A stretch of 64,000 bases of DNA, taken from SKVR01 sp964410015 (GTDB taxonomy: Bacteria; Bacteroidota; Bacteroidia; Bacteroidales; UBA7960). Under the pieces are notes generated by a model. It made no database searches, was not told the origin of the DNA, and worked only from the letters and a program-made list of their open reading frames with translations. Position numbers and translations under genes: made by a program. The stretch spans positions 33,024 through 97,023 of the forward strand of contig CAYPFV010000001.1 in the NCBI GenBank assembly GCA_964410015.1, in the 5' to 3' direction. Positions 28,891-37,937 of this stretch are shown here, piece after piece. The first letter of the stretch is position 1. Each line of letters opens with the position of its first letter.

Positions 28891-29685
28891 TTAAACTGAC
28901 ATTCCTGTAATAATGGCAATGATGCCTATTACCAAGCAATAGATTGAGAAGTAATATAATTTGCCTTTTCTTACAATACTAAGCATCCAGTTAGCAGCCA
29001 ACAATCCCGAAAGAAATGCTGCCAGAGTGCCTGTTAAAAGAGCGGAAGCGGATAACTGCGAAGCTTGCGTGGAAGAAGCCACTTCAATAAGCTCCAGTAA
29101 GGAAGCGCCGAAAATGGGGATAAGAACCATCAGAAAAGAAAACCGTGTGGCTTTTACTTTATCAATCCCCAAATACAAAGCAGTGCTGATGGTGGCTCCG
29201 CTTCGGCTGATCCCGGGCAAAATGGCCAAAGTTTGCGCCAAACCTATGATCAGAGCACTTTTCAAGGTAATATTTTTTGTGCCATGAGGAGCAAACCGGG
29301 TTAAAAATAATAAAGTTGCTGTAGCAAGCAACATCGAACCTACAAAAACTACATTGCCTTCAAAAAGTTGCTCGAGACGTTCTTTAAAAACAAAACCCAC
29401 AACCGCAACAGGGATAGCAGATACGATTAGTAAAGCAATAAACTGCGTTTCTATGTTCCATTGAAATCTGAATAACTCACGAATCAGGTGTAAAATATCT
29501 TTTCTAAAAACTACCACAACACTTAAAAAAGTGGCTCCATGCACTAGTATGTTAAAAGTGAGATTTTCTCCTTCTGTAAGTTCAAAAAAGGCCATGCCAA
29601 GTTCAAGATGACCACTGCTGCTCACAGGCAAAAATTCTGTTAAACCCTGCAATAAACCTAAAATCAGTGCTTCTATCCAGTTCAT
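28891..29685 (-). CDS. uppP: Undecaprenyl-diphosphatase (BacA/UppP)
   Basis: 264 residues, strongly hydrophobic with about eight membrane helices. It carries both BacA signatures, LTEFLPVSSSGHLELG (residues about 15-30) and LPGISRSGATIS. The enzyme dephosphorylates undecaprenyl diphosphate to recycle the lipid carrier for peptidoglycan and glycan synthesis, and can give bacitracin tolerance. A copy of repeat family 1 lies in the 336-bp gap between it and the upstream DUF3098 gene. Confidence 0.96.
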   Translation of the reverse strand: MNWIEALILGLLQGLTEFLPVSSSGHLELGMAFFELTEGENLTFNILVHGATFLSVVVVFRKDILHLIRELFRFQWNIETQFIALLIVSAIPVAVVGFVFKERLEQLFEGNVVFVGSMLLATATLLFLTRFAPHGTKNITLKSALIIGLAQTLAILPGISRSGATISTALYLGIDKVKATRFSFLMVLIPIFGASLLELIEVASSTQASQLSASALLTGTLAAFLSGLLAANWMLSIVRKGKLYYFSIYCLVIGIIAIITGMSV

Positions 29686-29834
29686 TTTTTTTAATTTGAT
29701 TAATTGGATCAGGTTTCATCCATAGCATTACAGCTGATTTCTACCACGCATTGTTTGCCAAAGGTTAATTATTTACAATAAAAAGTACATCATAAACCCT
29801 TTTCCATTGTGATACTCCTGACAGGTTTTATCTT

Positions 29835-29984
29835 TTTATAATTTGATTAAGTCGGTCAGATGCCTGCCCCGTTCTTTTCTTACGGGGGAACTCGCCAAAA
29901 AACCAGTTTTGTAATTTTCTCTGTGTTGCGAAATGATAAGCATCCGCATGTGTGTCATAAACTTTGTCATGGCTCGGTTCATCT
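29835..29984 (-). repeat. Repeat family 1, copy H, with an internal GC-rich hairpin insertion
   Basis: Read on the minus strand it runs GATGAACCGAGCCATGACA, GACACACATGCGGATG, TTTTGGCGAGTTC, CATCTGACCG, TTAATCAAATTATAAA, as in other copies. Between GGCGAG and CATCTGACC it has about 26 extra bases containing CCCCGT...ACGGGG, a 6-bp stem. It sits inside the ftsX-DUF3098-uppP gene string in the same orientation as those genes. Confidence 0.82.
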
Positions 29985-30021
29985 TTTAATTATTCAATAT
30001 TGCAGGTAAGACTTACCAATC

Positions 30022-30288
30022 TTACTGACTACCTTTTTTTCTGATAATGGTATAAATTTGAATTCCATATCCAAGCAATACCAAAAAAGGAGCCAGAGTT
30101 AAACGCCTGAAACTAAAAATATCGTCGCTGAAAACGTTGGGGTCTTCTGATCCGCCACCCACCATTAATATAAAACCCAAGGCAGTCACTAATAAGCCTA
30201 AGATCATTATTTTATATTTAGTCCGATCAAATAAAAACGATGTTTGGCTCGCTTTGGAGTCTCTTTTTTGACCTGATTTTTTTTCCAT
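30022..30288 (-). CDS. DUF3098 family small membrane protein
   Basis: 88 residues. A basic polar N-terminus (MEKKSGQKRDSKA) precedes two membrane segments (about 28-46 and 65-82). The linker GGGSEDPNVFSDDIFSFRR is typical of DUF3098 proteins found downstream of ftsX in Bacteroidota. Function is unknown; the conserved position next to ftsX suggests a link to division or envelope growth. It starts 11 nt after the ftsX stop. Confidence 0.85.
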   Translation of the reverse strand: MEKKSGQKRDSKASQTSFLFDRTKYKIMILGLLVTALGFILMVGGGSEDPNVFSDDIFSFRRLTLAPFLVLLGYGIQIYTIIRKKGSQ

Positions 30289-30299
30289 ATTCTTTAGTT

Positions 30300-31181
30300 T
30301 TAATAGAAATATAAATGATCTGTTTTTATTTTCAGATATTTTTTAACAGCAAAATAAGTAGATATCCAACTAATGATAATTCCCATCACAGTTACTATTC
30401 CAAAAGTTACAGAAAGCATTGTTATGTCCTGAAAATCCACCAATTCAGGGACTGACTGCTGAGCTCCATACAAGGATGCAATCAGCAGGGAAATAGCAAT
30501 GATGGCGCCAATAATACCCTGGAATATACCTTTTACAATAAAAGGTTTTCGGATAAAAGATTGTGTGGCTCCCACCAGTTGCATACTTTTTATCAAAAAA
30601 CGTTTGGAAAAAACACTTAATCTGATGGTATTATTAATGAGTGTAAAGGCAATGATCAACAAAAGAACTCCAAACAAAAGCAACACAATCCCTATTTTCT
30701 GAACATTATCGTTTACGATGTGTAGTAGATTTCTTTGATAATCAACCTCTTTCACTTCATCCCGTTTCAAAACAGTTTCTTCGAAAATGGTCAAACTGTC
30801 GGGATTTGCCCAACTGGCATTTAATCTTACGTCAATAGAAGGAAAAAGGGGGTTATACCCTAAGAAAGAAACGAAATCTTCACCCAGATCCCTGGTAAGG
30901 TCTTCGGCAGCCTTTTCTCTGGAAATAAACTCAGTTGATTTTACAGCTGCCATGCTATCAAGCGATTGTTGAAGCTTTTCAATTTCAGGTAACGCTGTAT
31001 TATCCATAATAACGACCGAAAAACCGATATTTTCTTTCAAATGCACGGATAATTTATGGGCATGCATAATAACCAAACCAAGCAAACCCAACACATAAAG
31101 AACAAGCGTAATACTTACTACCGTTGAGATGTAGGAAGTTTTTAACCTTCTTCCCAATAATACTTCTTCCTGTTGTGCCAT
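30300..31181 (-). CDS. ftsX: Cell division protein FtsX
   Basis: 293 residues with the FtsX topology: helix near 20-42, extracytoplasmic domain (about 43-165) with the FSVVIMDNTALPEIEKLQQ segment, then three helices near 170-195, 220-245 and 258-280. With the ATPase FtsE it couples peptidoglycan hydrolase activation to division. No ftsE is in this window. First gene of a minus-strand string leading to uppP and truB. Confidence 0.93.
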   Translation of the reverse strand: MAQQEEVLLGRRLKTSYISTVVSITLVLYVLGLLGLVIMHAHKLSVHLKENIGFSVVIMDNTALPEIEKLQQSLDSMAAVKSTEFISREKAAEDLTRDLGEDFVSFLGYNPLFPSIDVRLNASWANPDSLTIFEETVLKRDEVKEVDYQRNLLHIVNDNVQKIGIVLLLFGVLLLIIAFTLINNTIRLSVFSKRFLIKSMQLVGATQSFIRKPFIVKGIFQGIIGAIIAISLLIASLYGAQQSVPELVDFQDITMLSVTFGIVTVMGIIISWISTYFAVKKYLKIKTDHLYFY

Positions 31182-31242
31182 AGAATAAAATAAAGCGCAA
31201 AACTAATAAAAAATGGGGAAATAAATATGGAAAAGAGATGAT

Positions 31243-31278
31243 ACAAAAATACCCTCCCGAAAAATTGGATGAGAGGGT
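31243..31278 (-). terminator. Intrinsic terminator of the tRNA-Leu gene
   Basis: On the minus strand, ACCCTC (31278-31273) pairs with GAGGGT (31256-31251) and is followed by ATTTTTG. It lies about 45 nt past the tRNA 3' end and before ftsX. Confidence 0.65.
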
Positions 31279-31323
31279 TTTGTTTGACTTTTTTGATGTA
31301 ACAAGAATTTAGTTTGAATTTAG

Positions 31324-31407
31324 TACCCAGGGCCGGGATCGAACCGGCACGATATTGCTATCATTGGTGTTTGAGACCAACGCGTCTACCAATTCCGCCA
31401 CCTGGGC
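31324..31407 (-). tRNA. tRNA-Leu (anticodon CAA)
   Basis: 84 nt. The acceptor 5' end GCCCAGG pairs with CCTGGGT (one G-T pair), then discriminator A. The D-arm is GGCGGAATTGGTAGACGC, and the anticodon stem TTGGT/ACCAA encloses loop CTCAAAC, giving anticodon CAA. A long class II variable arm (TGATAGCAATATCGT) and the T-loop GGTTCGATCCC complete the cloverleaf. The 3' CCA is not encoded. It lies divergently next to prs. Confidence 0.95.
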
Positions 31408-31518
31408 AATAAAACCTTTGGTTGGAGACTTTTTTAGTGGGTGCAAATATAGACAATATTTCCTTTTTAAAAAAAAATTGCCGAACATTTTATTCCTGCA
31501 AATGTCTGATTAATTTTC

Positions 31519-31526
31519 TACTTTTG
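31519..31526 (+). promoter_or_regulatory. Putative -7 element of prs
   Basis: TACTTTTG fits TAnnTTTG and lies 48 nt before the preferred prs ATG at 31575. No clear -33 TTTG is visible at 19-20 nt, so this is tentative. It supports the 31575 start over an upstream one at 31422. Confidence 0.4.
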
Positions 31527-31574
31527 CATCAAATTGTCTTTAATTCTGAGCCTTCAAAAAAAAATTTAACCCTC

Positions 31575-32519
31575 ATGAATTCTTCAGTTAACATCTTTTC
31601 TGGAACAGCTTCCCGTTATCTGGCAAAAAAGATCGCCGAAGAATACGGGCAAGAACTTGGCAATGAAGTATTTTCCAAATTCTCGGACGGTGAATATCAA
31701 CCTTCTTTTGAGGAAACCATCAGAGGGAATGAAGTTTTCATTATTCAAAGCACTTTTGCCCCTGCAGATAATCTCATGGAGCTACTCCTGATGATTGATA
31801 CAGCCCGCCGGGCCTCTGCCAACCAGGTAGTGGCAGTTATACCTTATTTTGGCTTTGCCCGCCAGGATCGTAAAGATAAACCACGTGTACCCATAGGTGC
31901 CAAACTCATTGCCAACTTGTTAACTGCAGCAGGAGTAAACAGGGTTATTACTATGGATCTGCATGCAGACCAGATACAAGGTTTTTTTGATGTGCCTGTA
32001 GACCATATGTATGCCTCGTCTATTTTTGTTCCTTATATCAAAAACCTCAATCTGTCCAGACTGGTAATGGCATCTCCCGATACAGGAGGAACCAGAAGAG
32101 CAGGTGTTTATGCAAAATTCCTGGATTGTGAAATGGTAATCTGTTACAAACAACGCAAAAAAGCTAACGAGGTAGGCAGAATGGTGCTGATTGGCGATGT
32201 TAAGGGAAAAGATGTGGTGCTTGTTGATGATATCATTGATACAGCAGGTACCATTACGGGTGCTGCGAAAATGATGTATGAAAACGGAGCCCGTTCTGTA
32301 AGAGCAATTTGCACCCATCCAATACTTTCGGGCAAGGCTTATGAAAGAATTAACGAAAGTAAATTCGACGAAATCATTGTTACCGATACCATACCCTTGA
32401 GACAAGAATGCGAAAAAATTAAAGTGCTTTCTACAGCTAAACTTTTTGCCGACGTCATAAAAAGGGTTACTAATCACGAATCGATCAGTTCCTTTTTTGG
32501 GTTTAATGCTATTTTGTAA
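31575..32519 (+). CDS. prs: Ribose-phosphate pyrophosphokinase
   Basis: 314 residues from the ATG at 31575 (MNSSVNIFSGTASRYLAKKI), the standard PRPP synthetase length. The open frame reaches back to 31422, but that part looks like untranslated leader. Conserved motifs are FSDGEYQPSFEE, FIIQSTFAPADNLMELLLM, FGFARQDRKDKPRVPIGAK, MDLHADQIQGFF and the PRPP loop DVVLVDDIIDTAGT. It makes PRPP from ribose 5-phosphate and ATP for nucleotide, His and Trp synthesis. Confidence 0.96.
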   Translation: MNSSVNIFSGTASRYLAKKIAEEYGQELGNEVFSKFSDGEYQPSFEETIRGNEVFIIQSTFAPADNLMELLLMIDTARRASANQVVAVIPYFGFARQDRKDKPRVPIGAKLIANLLTAAGVNRVITMDLHADQIQGFFDVPVDHMYASSIFVPYIKNLNLSRLVMASPDTGGTRRAGVYAKFLDCEMVICYKQRKKANEVGRMVLIGDVKGKDVVLVDDIIDTAGTITGAAKMMYENGARSVRAICTHPILSGKAYERINESKFDEIIVTDTIPLRQECEKIKVLSTAKLFADVIKRVTNHESISSFFGFNAIL

Positions 32520-32852
32520 TACCCTGCCAATTATCGTTTTTGCATGTGTTTATAATTTTATCAGACAAGTTCTTGGTTTTTTTTAACGAAACCTATTACT
32601 GGAAATACCGGTTTTGTGCTTTCACTGTGTCGTAAAATTATAATCACCCTTTTGTCAATATTTTATCATGAAGGGTTCATCTGTTATATCCTGATTATTA
32701 TAGTCTTTTCGGAGTTTGTTTGAAATATACCAGATTTCAGCCCATTTTCGATAAAAAGAAAGTCAAATAATTCACAAATAAAGTATTACCTTTGCACCCA
32801 CTTTTGCAAAAGCAAAATGATTCAACAATTATTCACATAAAAATTAAATCTG
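32520..32852. other. Intergenic region between prs and rplY
   Basis: About 330 bp with no gene. Near its end, TACCTTTG (32787-32794) forms a -7-type element for rplY. No classical prs terminator was recognised. Confidence 0.45.
32787..32794 (+). promoter_or_regulatory. Putative -7 element of rplY
   Basis: TACCTTTG followed by CACCC fits the TAnnTTTG promoter element of Bacteroidota. It is 58 nt before the rplY ATG. The -33 position reads CAAA, not TTTG, so the match is partial. Confidence 0.45.
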
Positions 32853-33473
32853 ATGAAAACAGTATCTGTGAGCGGTTCTCCCAGAGAGAACGTAGGGAAA
32901 AAAGATGCTAAAGCTTTGCGCAGGCAAGGTCTGGTGCCATGTGTACTATACGGTGGCGAAGAACAAGTTTGTTTTACACTGCCCGAATTAGCTTTTAAAG
33001 ATATTATTTATACGCCCGAATCTTGTATCGTAAAACTCGATATAGAGGGAAAATCTTATAATACCATTTTGCAGGATGCGCAATTTCATCCTGTAACAGA
33101 CAAAATTATACATTGCGATTTTTTACAGGTGTTCCCGGATAAAGATATCAAAATTGATATCCCTATCAATGTGGTTGGAAACTCCCCTGGTGTAATCAAA
33201 GGGGGTAAACTCATTACCAAAATCCGTAAACTTCGGGTTAAGGGTCTTATGGATGCTCTTCCGGCCAAAATTGATATCAATATCTCGAAGTTAGATATTG
33301 GTGATTCGGTAAAAGTTGGAGAACTTGAGGCAGAAGGTCTTGAATTTCTTGATTATGCCAATTCTGTTGTCGTAATGGTGAAAATGGTTCGGGGTGCCGG
33401 CGCCGACCTTGATGAGGAAGAACAAGGTGAAGAAGAAGGTGAAGCAACATCGGAAGAAAAAACCGAATCGTAA
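32853..33473 (+). CDS. rplY: Large ribosomal subunit protein bL25 (CTC family)
   Basis: 206 residues: an N-terminal bL25 domain binding 5S rRNA (about 1-95, VSGSPRENVGKKDAKALRRQ), a CTC-type beta domain (about 96-185), and an acidic Glu/Asp-rich tail, all normal for the long form. Two hairpin terminators follow it. It is commonly found next to pth and prs in Bacteroidota, as here. Confidence 0.95.
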   Translation: MKTVSVSGSPRENVGKKDAKALRRQGLVPCVLYGGEEQVCFTLPELAFKDIIYTPESCIVKLDIEGKSYNTILQDAQFHPVTDKIIHCDFLQVFPDKDIKIDIPINVVGNSPGVIKGGKLITKIRKLRVKGLMDALPAKIDINISKLDIGDSVKVGELEAEGLEFLDYANSVVVMVKMVRGAGADLDEEEQGEEEGEATSEEKTES

Positions 33474-33479
33474 TAGATT

Positions 33480-33498
33480 ACCGGCCTACCGGTTTTTA
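33480..33498 (+). terminator. Short hairpin after rplY
   Basis: ACCGG-CCTA-CCGGT followed by TTTT, immediately after the rplY stop codon. A stronger hairpin follows about 15 nt later. Confidence 0.55.
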
Positions 33499-33512
33499 AA
33501 ATTTTTATCATT

Positions 33513-33553
33513 GCAGGGCATAAAGGTTTTCTCTTTATGCCTTGCTCGTTTTT
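33513..33553 (+). terminator. Strong intrinsic terminator after rplY
   Basis: GCAGGGCATAAAG pairs with CTTTATGCCTTGC (one mismatch in 13) around a 7-nt loop, followed by TCGTTTTT. It overlaps the upstream in-frame ATG of pth at 33537, which argues for the pth start at 33570. Confidence 0.75.
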
Positions 33554-33569
33554 AAGCATTCTATGGATT

Positions 33570-34223
33570 ATGTTGGAATTACTGAAGAAATTTTTCAGCA
33601 CCAAAAACCATGACACCGAAAAAGAAGATCAATCTGTGAAATATTTAATAGCAGGACTCGGAAATATTGGACCCGATTACGAAAATACCCGCCACAATAT
33701 TGGGTTTATGGTACTGGATCATCTGGCAAGAAAGCATAACTGTATATTTGAACCTGCTAGGTATGGCGATAAAGCACTATTCAAACATAAAGGACGTGTT
33801 TTTATACTGATAAAACCCAGTACTTATATGAATCTTAGCGGAAAAGCTATCAACTACTGGTTGAACAAAGAAAAAATCCATCAGGACAAACTACTGGTCA
33901 TTGTTGACGATATAGCGCTGCCGCTGGGTACTTTGAGACTAAAAGCCAAAGGTAGCGATGGTGGACACAACGGCCTGGCAAATATTATAAATGTAATGGG
34001 TAGTAACAACTTTCCAAGACTTAGGTTTGGTATTGGAAATGAATACAGTAAAGGCAGGCAGGTAGACTTTGTTCTTGGAAAATGGGAACCGGAAGAGACA
34101 AAGATCATTAAACCGAAAATAGAAGAATGTTCTGATTTGATCATAAGTTTTGCTACCATCGGAATTGAACGTACGATGAATTATTTTAATAAAAAACCCA
34201 AACAAAACAAATCCAATAACTAA
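33570..34223 (+). CDS. pth: Peptidyl-tRNA hydrolase
   Basis: About 217 residues from the ATG at 33570 (MLELLKKFFSTK). An ATG at 33537 lies inside the terminator hairpin and is disfavoured. The core begins KYLIAGLGNIGPDYENTRHNIGFMVLD, with the catalytic His in TRHN. KPSTYMNLSG, VDDIALPLGTLRLKAKGSDGGHNGL and PRLRFGIG are the other family segments. It frees tRNA from peptidyl-tRNA dropped by ribosomes. The N-terminal extension of some 20 residues before the core is longer than in many homologs. Confidence 0.93.
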   Translation: MLELLKKFFSTKNHDTEKEDQSVKYLIAGLGNIGPDYENTRHNIGFMVLDHLARKHNCIFEPARYGDKALFKHKGRVFILIKPSTYMNLSGKAINYWLNKEKIHQDKLLVIVDDIALPLGTLRLKAKGSDGGHNGLANIINVMGSNNFPRLRFGIGNEYSKGRQVDFVLGKWEPEETKIIKPKIEECSDLIISFATIGIERTMNYFNKKPKQNKSNN

Positions 34224-34243
34224 CCCTGCAGATCAAAAAACTG

Positions 34244-34651
34244 ATGGTCGATAATACTACTGGTGCTATGCCTTTACGTGTAACATGTGCCATCATAGAA
34301 AGATTGGATCATATTCTTATTGCATGCCGGAAGGATCAGAATCAGGCAGTTGCAAAATGGGAATTTCCGGGCGGGAAAACTGAACCCGGTGAAACAGATG
34401 AGCTTTGTATACACAGAGAGATAAACGAGGAGTTAAGCATTGAAATTGAGATACTGGAAAAATTACCGGTTTTCATACACTTTTATCCTGACAAAACCAT
34501 TGAACTGGTTCCTTTTATTTGCCGGTACATAAAAGGTGATGTAAAATTAAAAGACCATTGGGAAGCAATATGGATTAAAAAAGAAGCATTGAAATATTTT
34601 GATTTGATGGAAGCCGACCGACCGATAGCGGAGCACTATATTCGAAAATAA
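34244..34651 (+). CDS. NUDIX hydrolase, MutT-like
   Basis: 135 residues. The Nudix box GKTEPGETDELCIHREINEELSI begins near residue 45; it fits Gx5Ex7REUxEExGU except that Ser replaces the final Gly. Size and the early VTCAIIERLDHILIACRK strand resemble MutT/8-oxo-dGTP or dCTP pyrophosphatases, which clean the nucleotide pool. Translation may begin at Met9 instead of Met1. It follows pth by 20 nt and is closed by a terminator hairpin. Confidence 0.85.
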   Translation: MVDNTTGAMPLRVTCAIIERLDHILIACRKDQNQAVAKWEFPGGKTEPGETDELCIHREINEELSIEIEILEKLPVFIHFYPDKTIELVPFICRYIKGDVKLKDHWEAIWIKKEALKYFDLMEADRPIAEHYIRK

Positions 34652-34654
34652 AAA

Positions 34655-34692
34655 AACCTGCCATTGCTTATTAAAAAATGACAGGTTTTTTA
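34655..34692. terminator. Bidirectional terminator between NUDIX gene and sugar kinase
   Basis: AACCTGCCAT pairs with ATGACAGGTT (one mismatch) with an A-run before and a T-run after. It separates two convergent genes. Confidence 0.75.
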
Positions 34693-34711
34693 TTTTCATT
34701 AATTACAGCGG

Positions 34712-35815
34712 TCAAATATCTCCACAATCAACATCCACCCACTGTTTCATAAATGTTTGAAGATCAGCGCGGGTAGCTGACCTTTCGTTTCTTACATAAA
34801 ATCCTGAAGAACAAACCCCTACAGCAACAGATTCAATAGGTTCCAAACCTGCTAACCATGCATTGCAAAAACCAGCATTAAAATTATCTCCTGCACCCGT
34901 TGTTAATTTGGGCTCTGATGTGTAAGGCCCATCAACCCAACCACTTTGCACAGCAGTAGAAATGGCTGCTCCATTGGTTGGATGAATAACAATGCCAAAA
35001 ATGTTCATTTTTTCTCTGATCTTTACAGCACGTTCTACAATCTTTTCCTCCCGGAGGTCTAAAACCTCTGAAATGATACTCGATTCGCTCATATTCATAC
35101 TCAGAACTGTATCTGTTTTATAACCAGAGATGATATTGAGTATTTCCTGAATATCTTCCTTTGTCCTTTTTTTAGGATCGGCCAAATCAATAAATACAAG
35201 AGGCTTTTTCATCTGAACTTCAACAATCTTACTAAACTCTTCCAGAATAGTATTCAGGTTTGAAAGCATTGTCCAATTGGTAAAGGCTAACAAATCGACA
35301 TTAGCAAGAAGCTTTTCAAGTTCGGGTTTAGGAAGGATTTTCAACAAATTATCAAGATTAATATCTACCAGATTATTCATTTTTCCCATCATGATTTTCC
35401 CATCGTAAAATTCAAGTGCATCTGTATGCCCGGGATCAGTCAATGAATAAACATTTTCACATGCCTTGGCAAATTCCTGAAAAATAGGATTTATCTGCGA
35501 TTCACCCAAAGCACCGATATAGGTTACTTTATTACCCTGAGAAATAACCGCATTGGCCATGATAGGCCCGTTACCTCCAATTTTTGTCTGGATTGGCACT
35601 AGTTCTATGTTGGCACTCAATCCAGCTGTTTTTGCGATTCTGTCTGCATAAGACCCAATATCAGAAATTCTTTCATACTCTTTATGATTTTTCCTCTTGT
35701 CTACCACATGAATGATCTCATCAACGAAACCATCAAATCCGACCAGTAAATGCTTCGAATCTTTATAATTGCTTAACTTATCCAGTGCATTTTGCACAAT
35801 CTTTACTTGTTCCAT
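34712..35815 (-). CDS. PfkB family carbohydrate kinase
   Basis: 367 residues. The N-terminal part has a sugar-binding region (GFDGFVDEI, IGGNGPIMANAVISQGNKVTYIGALG). The ATP-site motif TTGAGDNFNAGF (about 318-329) contains the catalytic Asp of PfkB kinases. The exact sugar is not deducible. The neighbouring malQ and MFS transporter genes on the same strand suggest a role in alpha-glucan or other sugar use, though 466 bp separate it from malQ. Confidence 0.85.
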   Translation of the reverse strand: MEQVKIVQNALDKLSNYKDSKHLLVGFDGFVDEIIHVVDKRKNHKEYERISDIGSYADRIAKTAGLSANIELVPIQTKIGGNGPIMANAVISQGNKVTYIGALGESQINPIFQEFAKACENVYSLTDPGHTDALEFYDGKIMMGKMNNLVDINLDNLLKILPKPELEKLLANVDLLAFTNWTMLSNLNTILEEFSKIVEVQMKKPLVFIDLADPKKRTKEDIQEILNIISGYKTDTVLSMNMSESSIISEVLDLREEKIVERAVKIREKMNIFGIVIHPTNGAAISTAVQSGWVDGPYTSEPKLTTGAGDNFNAGFCNAWLAGLEPIESVAVGVCSSGFYVRNERSATRADLQTFMKQWVDVDCGDI

Positions 35816-36281
35816 ATTTATTGGGTTTACCTGTTTAAAAATAAATTATTGGTTCAAAAATTATTATGATACTACATTTCTGCAGGTTTTCTTTAATATG
35901 TTTATTACATTCTATATTAATATGTTAAAAAAATCATTATTCGTTTTTAGTGCGCTTTATACTTTGCTGATATTCAGTTCAATGCAAATTTAGTTGATTT
36001 TTGATAAAAAACTAATCCCCGTATCTCTCAACGATTTTATCAACCATTTTTTTGACCCAATGCTATTTTAATTCTGACTTAAAATGATTACTTTTTTAGA
36101 TGATATCCCCGGAAAAACTTATCCGGAAATTCTTTTAAAAGTTTTCACTGGCTAGAATTACATTTTTAGTTCCTGGCATAAAAATCTTATTTTTTTTGCT
36201 TTTGTGAAAAATAACAACCCTTAACCAAAAGGTTATCTTTCGAACATGCCTGAAGAAAAGATGTTTTTTTATACCCAAACA
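35816..36281. other. AT-rich intergenic region between malQ and sugar kinase genes
   Basis: About 466 bp with no gene. A small TAACC-AAAA-GGTTA hairpin near 36222-36235 is too weak to call as a terminator. Presumably it holds the kinase promoter. Confidence 0.4.
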
Positions 36282-37781
36282 CTAAAACCTTCCATATAGC
36301 TTAGTAATTCTCAGCAAGTTCATGGCATATTCTTTGGTTAAATTTTCTTTTAGAAATCTCCACTGCCAGAACCCGGATGCTTTGCCCGGAAAATTCATTC
36401 TTGCCTTAGTATCTAACCGTAAAATATCCTGCAAAGGTGTAATAGCAATATTTGCAACAGTAGACCAGGCAAGTTTAATAAACGACCAGGCAGGGTCTGT
36501 TGTATCAATATTGAAATACTCTTCCATCAGCTTCTTATCGGTGTCTGAAGATTGTGTGTAATGTCCCAGAGTGGTATCATTGTCGTGAGTTCCGGTATAA
36601 ACAAGATAATTTTTTTCAAATGTGTGGGGCATAAAATCATTTTCTTCACCCGAATCAAAAGCGAATTGCAGGATCTTCATTCCTGGCAGACCAAATCTCA
36701 TGCGCAATTCCACAACATCGTCAGTGATAACACCCAAATCTTCCGCTATAATGGGCAAATCACCCAAAGCATCAAATACAGCCTGCAACATTTTGCCACC
36801 GGGAGCATTAACCCATTTACCATTTATGGCAGTTTTTTCACCAAAAGGTACAGACCAGTAGGCAGCCAACCCTCTGAAATGATCAATCCTGAGCATATCA
36901 TAAAGTGTAAAATTTGCCTCAATACGGTCTATCCACCACTGAAAATTATCTTTTTCTATGCGTTCCCAATTATATAACGGATTTCCCCATAATTGTCCGG
37001 TTTCGCTAAAGTAATCTGGTGGAACGCCTGCTATGTGGATGGGATTTAAATCATTGTCAAACTCGAATAACTCGGGTTTAGACCATGCATCAGAACTATC
37101 AAAAGCAACATACAAGGGAATATCACCAATAATCTTTACATCATTTAAATTGGCGTAAGATTTTAGTTCGAGCCATTGTTTGTAAAAAAGAAATTGGATA
37201 AATTTAAAATATTCAATCTCAGTTTTTAGTTGGTCTTTATAATAATGAAATGCATCATGATTTTTCTTTTTTATATCCTGTTCCCAGTCGGTCCAGGGTT
37301 TTCCTTTAAAATGACCTTTTAGGGCCATAAAAAAGGCATAATCATCTAGCCATTTAATGTTTTTCAGGCAAAATTTTTCAAATCTGACCTGCATAATCTG
37401 GTCACCCTTTAATAGATAATTTTGGTAAGCTTTGCGTAAAATGGGATATTTCACTTTATGCACTTTGCCATAATCGACATTTTCATCGTCGAAGTAAACA
37501 TTATCGGGCAGGTCTTTGATTTCCAGGAGAGATTCTTCAACAAGCCGCTCAAGATCGATCAGCAGAGGGTTACCTGCAAACGCCGAATAACATTGATAAG
37601 GCGAATCACCATAACCGGTATGCCCTAAGGGAAGCAATTGCCATATCTTTTGTCCGGATAATACCAGAAAATCAACAAATTTATAGGCTTCTGCACCCAT
37701 GGTTCCAATTCCGTATTTTCCGGGTAAAGAGGTTATGTGTAATAAAATTCCACTTGATCTTTCCTGATTTTTCATATGCAT
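36282..37781 (-). CDS. malQ: 4-alpha-glucanotransferase (amylomaltase, GH77)
   Basis: 499 residues, full length for bacterial MalQ. It starts with RSSGILLHITSLPGKYGIG. GH77 catalytic segments are present: IGDIPLYVAFDSSDAW, LRIDHFRGLAAYW (nucleophile Asp), IIAEDLG (acid/base Glu) and YTGTHDNDT (third Asp). The enzyme transfers maltodextrin segments between alpha-1,4-glucans. Translation may start at Met1 or Met3. The MFS gene upstream on the same strand probably supplies the substrate. Confidence 0.95.
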   Translation of the reverse strand: MHMKNQERSSGILLHITSLPGKYGIGTMGAEAYKFVDFLVLSGQKIWQLLPLGHTGYGDSPYQCYSAFAGNPLLIDLERLVEESLLEIKDLPDNVYFDDENVDYGKVHKVKYPILRKAYQNYLLKGDQIMQVRFEKFCLKNIKWLDDYAFFMALKGHFKGKPWTDWEQDIKKKNHDAFHYYKDQLKTEIEYFKFIQFLFYKQWLELKSYANLNDVKIIGDIPLYVAFDSSDAWSKPELFEFDNDLNPIHIAGVPPDYFSETGQLWGNPLYNWERIEKDNFQWWIDRIEANFTLYDMLRIDHFRGLAAYWSVPFGEKTAINGKWVNAPGGKMLQAVFDALGDLPIIAEDLGVITDDVVELRMRFGLPGMKILQFAFDSGEENDFMPHTFEKNYLVYTGTHDNDTTLGHYTQSSDTDKKLMEEYFNIDTTDPAWSFIKLAWSTVANIAITPLQDILRLDTKARMNFPGKASGFWQWRFLKENLTKEYAMNLLRITKLYGRF

Positions 37782-37937
37782 GTTATTTTTACTATTGTGT
37801 TTTCGTTTTTTTTATCTGAAACGAAAAATAAATAAATGAATCGTTTAAAATATCTTTTTTGATCACGGATACTAGTTTATACCAGAGGCGAATATATAAC
37901 AGAATAATCTTTTTAACAAAATTGCAACATAACATGC

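Noticed and set aside
35769..35993. 74-codon plus-strand ORF between kinase and malQ
   Set aside because: It begins inside the kinase gene on the opposite strand and consists of AT-rich hydrophobic codons; no start context or homology recognised.
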